From positions 1 through 7,858 of the forward strand of contig CAIOUK010000113.1 in assembly GCA_903861445.1 (NCBI GenBank): DNA of 7,858 bases. The letters are read 5' to 3'. Source of the stretch: an uncultured Verrucomicrobia subdivision 3 bacterium. GTDB taxonomy: Bacteria; Verrucomicrobiota; Verrucomicrobiia; Limisphaerales; UBA11358. The notes under the pieces are model-generated. The model was given only the letters and a program-made list of their open reading frames with translations, had not been told where the DNA came from and searched no databases. This document shows positions 7,280 through 7,858 of the stretch, piece by piece. Position 1 is the stretch's first letter; every line of letters begins with the position of its first letter. Made by a program: the position numbers and the translations under genes.

Positions 7280-7402
7280 GTGAACAAATCACACCTGTCC
7301 CGGCGAAATTTTCTCAAAGCCTCCGCCTTGGCCGGTGCGGGCGCAGCCATTGCTGGCGGCACCCAGGCAGCCCCGCCGCTGGCCATCGCGGAGAGAGCCT
7401 GA
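7280..7402 (+). pseudogene. Orphan Tat signal peptide reading frame (probable gene remnant)
   Basis: A GTG-started frame of 40 codons begins six bases after the MFS stop codon. It encodes MNKSHLSRRNFLKASALAGA followed by GAAIAGGTQA and then APPLAIAERA before a TGA. This is a complete twin-arginine signal peptide: the SRRNFLK motif (7-13), an Ala/Gly-rich hydrophobic core, and a probable cleavage site after TQA (28-30). Only about ten residues of mature protein remain. In PVC-group bacteria such leaders normally head Gfo/Idh/MocA oxidoreductases, DUF1501 proteins or similar exported enzymes; no such body follows in any frame, and the hexosaminidase starts 11 bases later with its own Sec signal. 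The most likely explanation is a deletion that removed the rest of a Tat-exported gene; a short leader gene or an assembly join is possible. The weak purine-rich GGAAAG upstream could serve as a ribosome-binding site. Confidence 0.6.
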
Positions 7403-7405
7403 AGG
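7401..7405 (+). promoter_or_regulatory. Ribosome-binding site of the GH20 gene
   Basis: GAAGG is followed by eight bases and then the ATG at 7414. It overlaps the TGA of the orphan Tat leader, so translation of the leader would run into this site and could couple to the hexosaminidase. It supports 7414 as the start. Confidence 0.6.
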
Positions 7406-7413
7406 CAATCGGT

Positions 7414-7858
7414 ATGAAATTCAAAGTCATCCTCGGTTTGTTGATTTTGTCGCTGACGGCGGTGGCGTTTGCCGCGAACGAACCGGCCATCATTCCGCAG
7501 CCGCAGAAAATGGTGGTGAAGGAAGGTGTGTTTCAGCTGACACCAAAAACCAAAATCACCATTCTTGCCGTCCCGACTGAAGCGCAACACAGCGAGGACG
7601 GTGTTCAACAACTTGCCGCCACTTTAAAGACAGCCACTGGTTTCAAGCTGCCAGTTTCGGGAGTATCAATTGGCGCAGTGTATGAATCTCTCATCGATTT
7701 TCGCGTGTCTCCAGTGATGAGTAAACAAGTAGGAGTGGAAGGCTACCAGTTGACGGTTACCCCAGAATACATCAGCATCCAAGCCGCTACGTCAACGGGC
7801 CTGTTTTACGGCAGCCAAACTCTGCTCCAGCTCCTCCCGCCGCTCCGCCGCCAGCCGC
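7414..7858 (+). CDS. GH20 beta-N-acetylhexosaminidase, N-terminal part (runs off the right edge)
   Basis: The first 148 residues of an exported glycoside hydrolase that removes terminal GlcNAc or GalNAc from the non-reducing end of glycans. MKFKVILGLLILSLTAVAFA (1-20) is a Sec signal peptide with a likely cut after AFA or AFAA. The next part is the GH20b accessory domain: IIPQPQKMVVKEGVFQL (26-42), the first strand of the family, then EGYQLTVTPEYISIQAATS (109-127) and GLFYGSQTLLQLLPP (129-143), the hallmark end of that domain just before the catalytic barrel. The catalytic Asp-Glu pair lies beyond the edge, so activity cannot be judged. The frame has no internal stop up to position 7858. It is co-oriented with the MFS transporter, which suggests coupled release and uptake of a sugar, but this is inference. 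Confidence 0.9.
   Translation, partial: MKFKVILGLLILSLTAVAFAANEPAIIPQPQKMVVKEGVFQLTPKTKITILAVPTEAQHSEDGVQQLAATLKTATGFKLPVSGVSIGAVYESLIDFRVSPVMSKQVGVEGYQLTVTPEYISIQAATSTGLFYGSQTLLQLLPPLRRQP

Noticed and set aside
1..7858. CRISPR arrays, tRNA/rRNA genes, transposases, integrases, toxin or defence genes
   Set aside because: None found: no regularly spaced repeats, no cloverleaf or rRNA-like stretch, and every long frame that carries family motifs is assigned to another function.

Overview
The window looks like chromosomal DNA from a free-living, glycan-degrading bacterium, most likely of the Verrucomicrobiota (or a related PVC-group lineage). This is an inference from the mix of genes: a type IV pilus retraction ATPase, an exported sulfatase with a Cys-type active site, a secreted BD-FAE-like esterase, an M29 aminopeptidase, a sugar-porter MFS protein, a Tat leader of the SRRNFLK type and a GH20 hexosaminidase. 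The scarcity of Shine-Dalgarno sequences also fits. No rRNA or other marker is present to settle the taxonomy.

Layout. The left edge holds the 5' part of a pilT-like gene on the minus strand (470 down to the edge). It is divergent from an S-methyl-5'-thioadenosine phosphorylase gene (552-1412, plus). Three minus-strand genes follow, transcribed right to left: M29 aminopeptidase (5189-4080), sulfatase (4013-2439) and alpha/beta-hydrolase esterase (2379-1465). Their gaps are 66 and 59 bp, so they could be one operon. The esterase is convergent with the MTA phosphorylase gene. A 152-bp divergent intergenic region (5190-5341) separates the aminopeptidase from a plus-strand group: a large MFS sugar transporter (5342-7273), a 40-codon reading frame that is little more than a Tat signal peptide (7280-7402), and the first 148 codons of a GH20 beta-N-acetylhexosaminidase (7414 to the right edge).

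How the genes may work together (inference). Exported sulfatase, exported esterase and exported hexosaminidase would remove sulfate, acyl/aryl ester and terminal HexNAc groups from a decorated amino-sugar glycan. The MFS permease could import a released sugar. PilT and MTA phosphorylase are housekeeping functions that flank the catabolic genes. No SusC/SusD pair, sensor or regulator is visible.

The most unusual points are a roughly 165-residue soluble segment in the TM9-TM10 loop of the MFS transporter, with changed residues at usually conserved sugar-site positions; the orphan Tat leader between transporter and hexosaminidase; and a nested inverted repeat one base upstream of the pilT start codon. 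I saw no clearly new multi-gene system. No gene-free stretch exceeds 300 bases.
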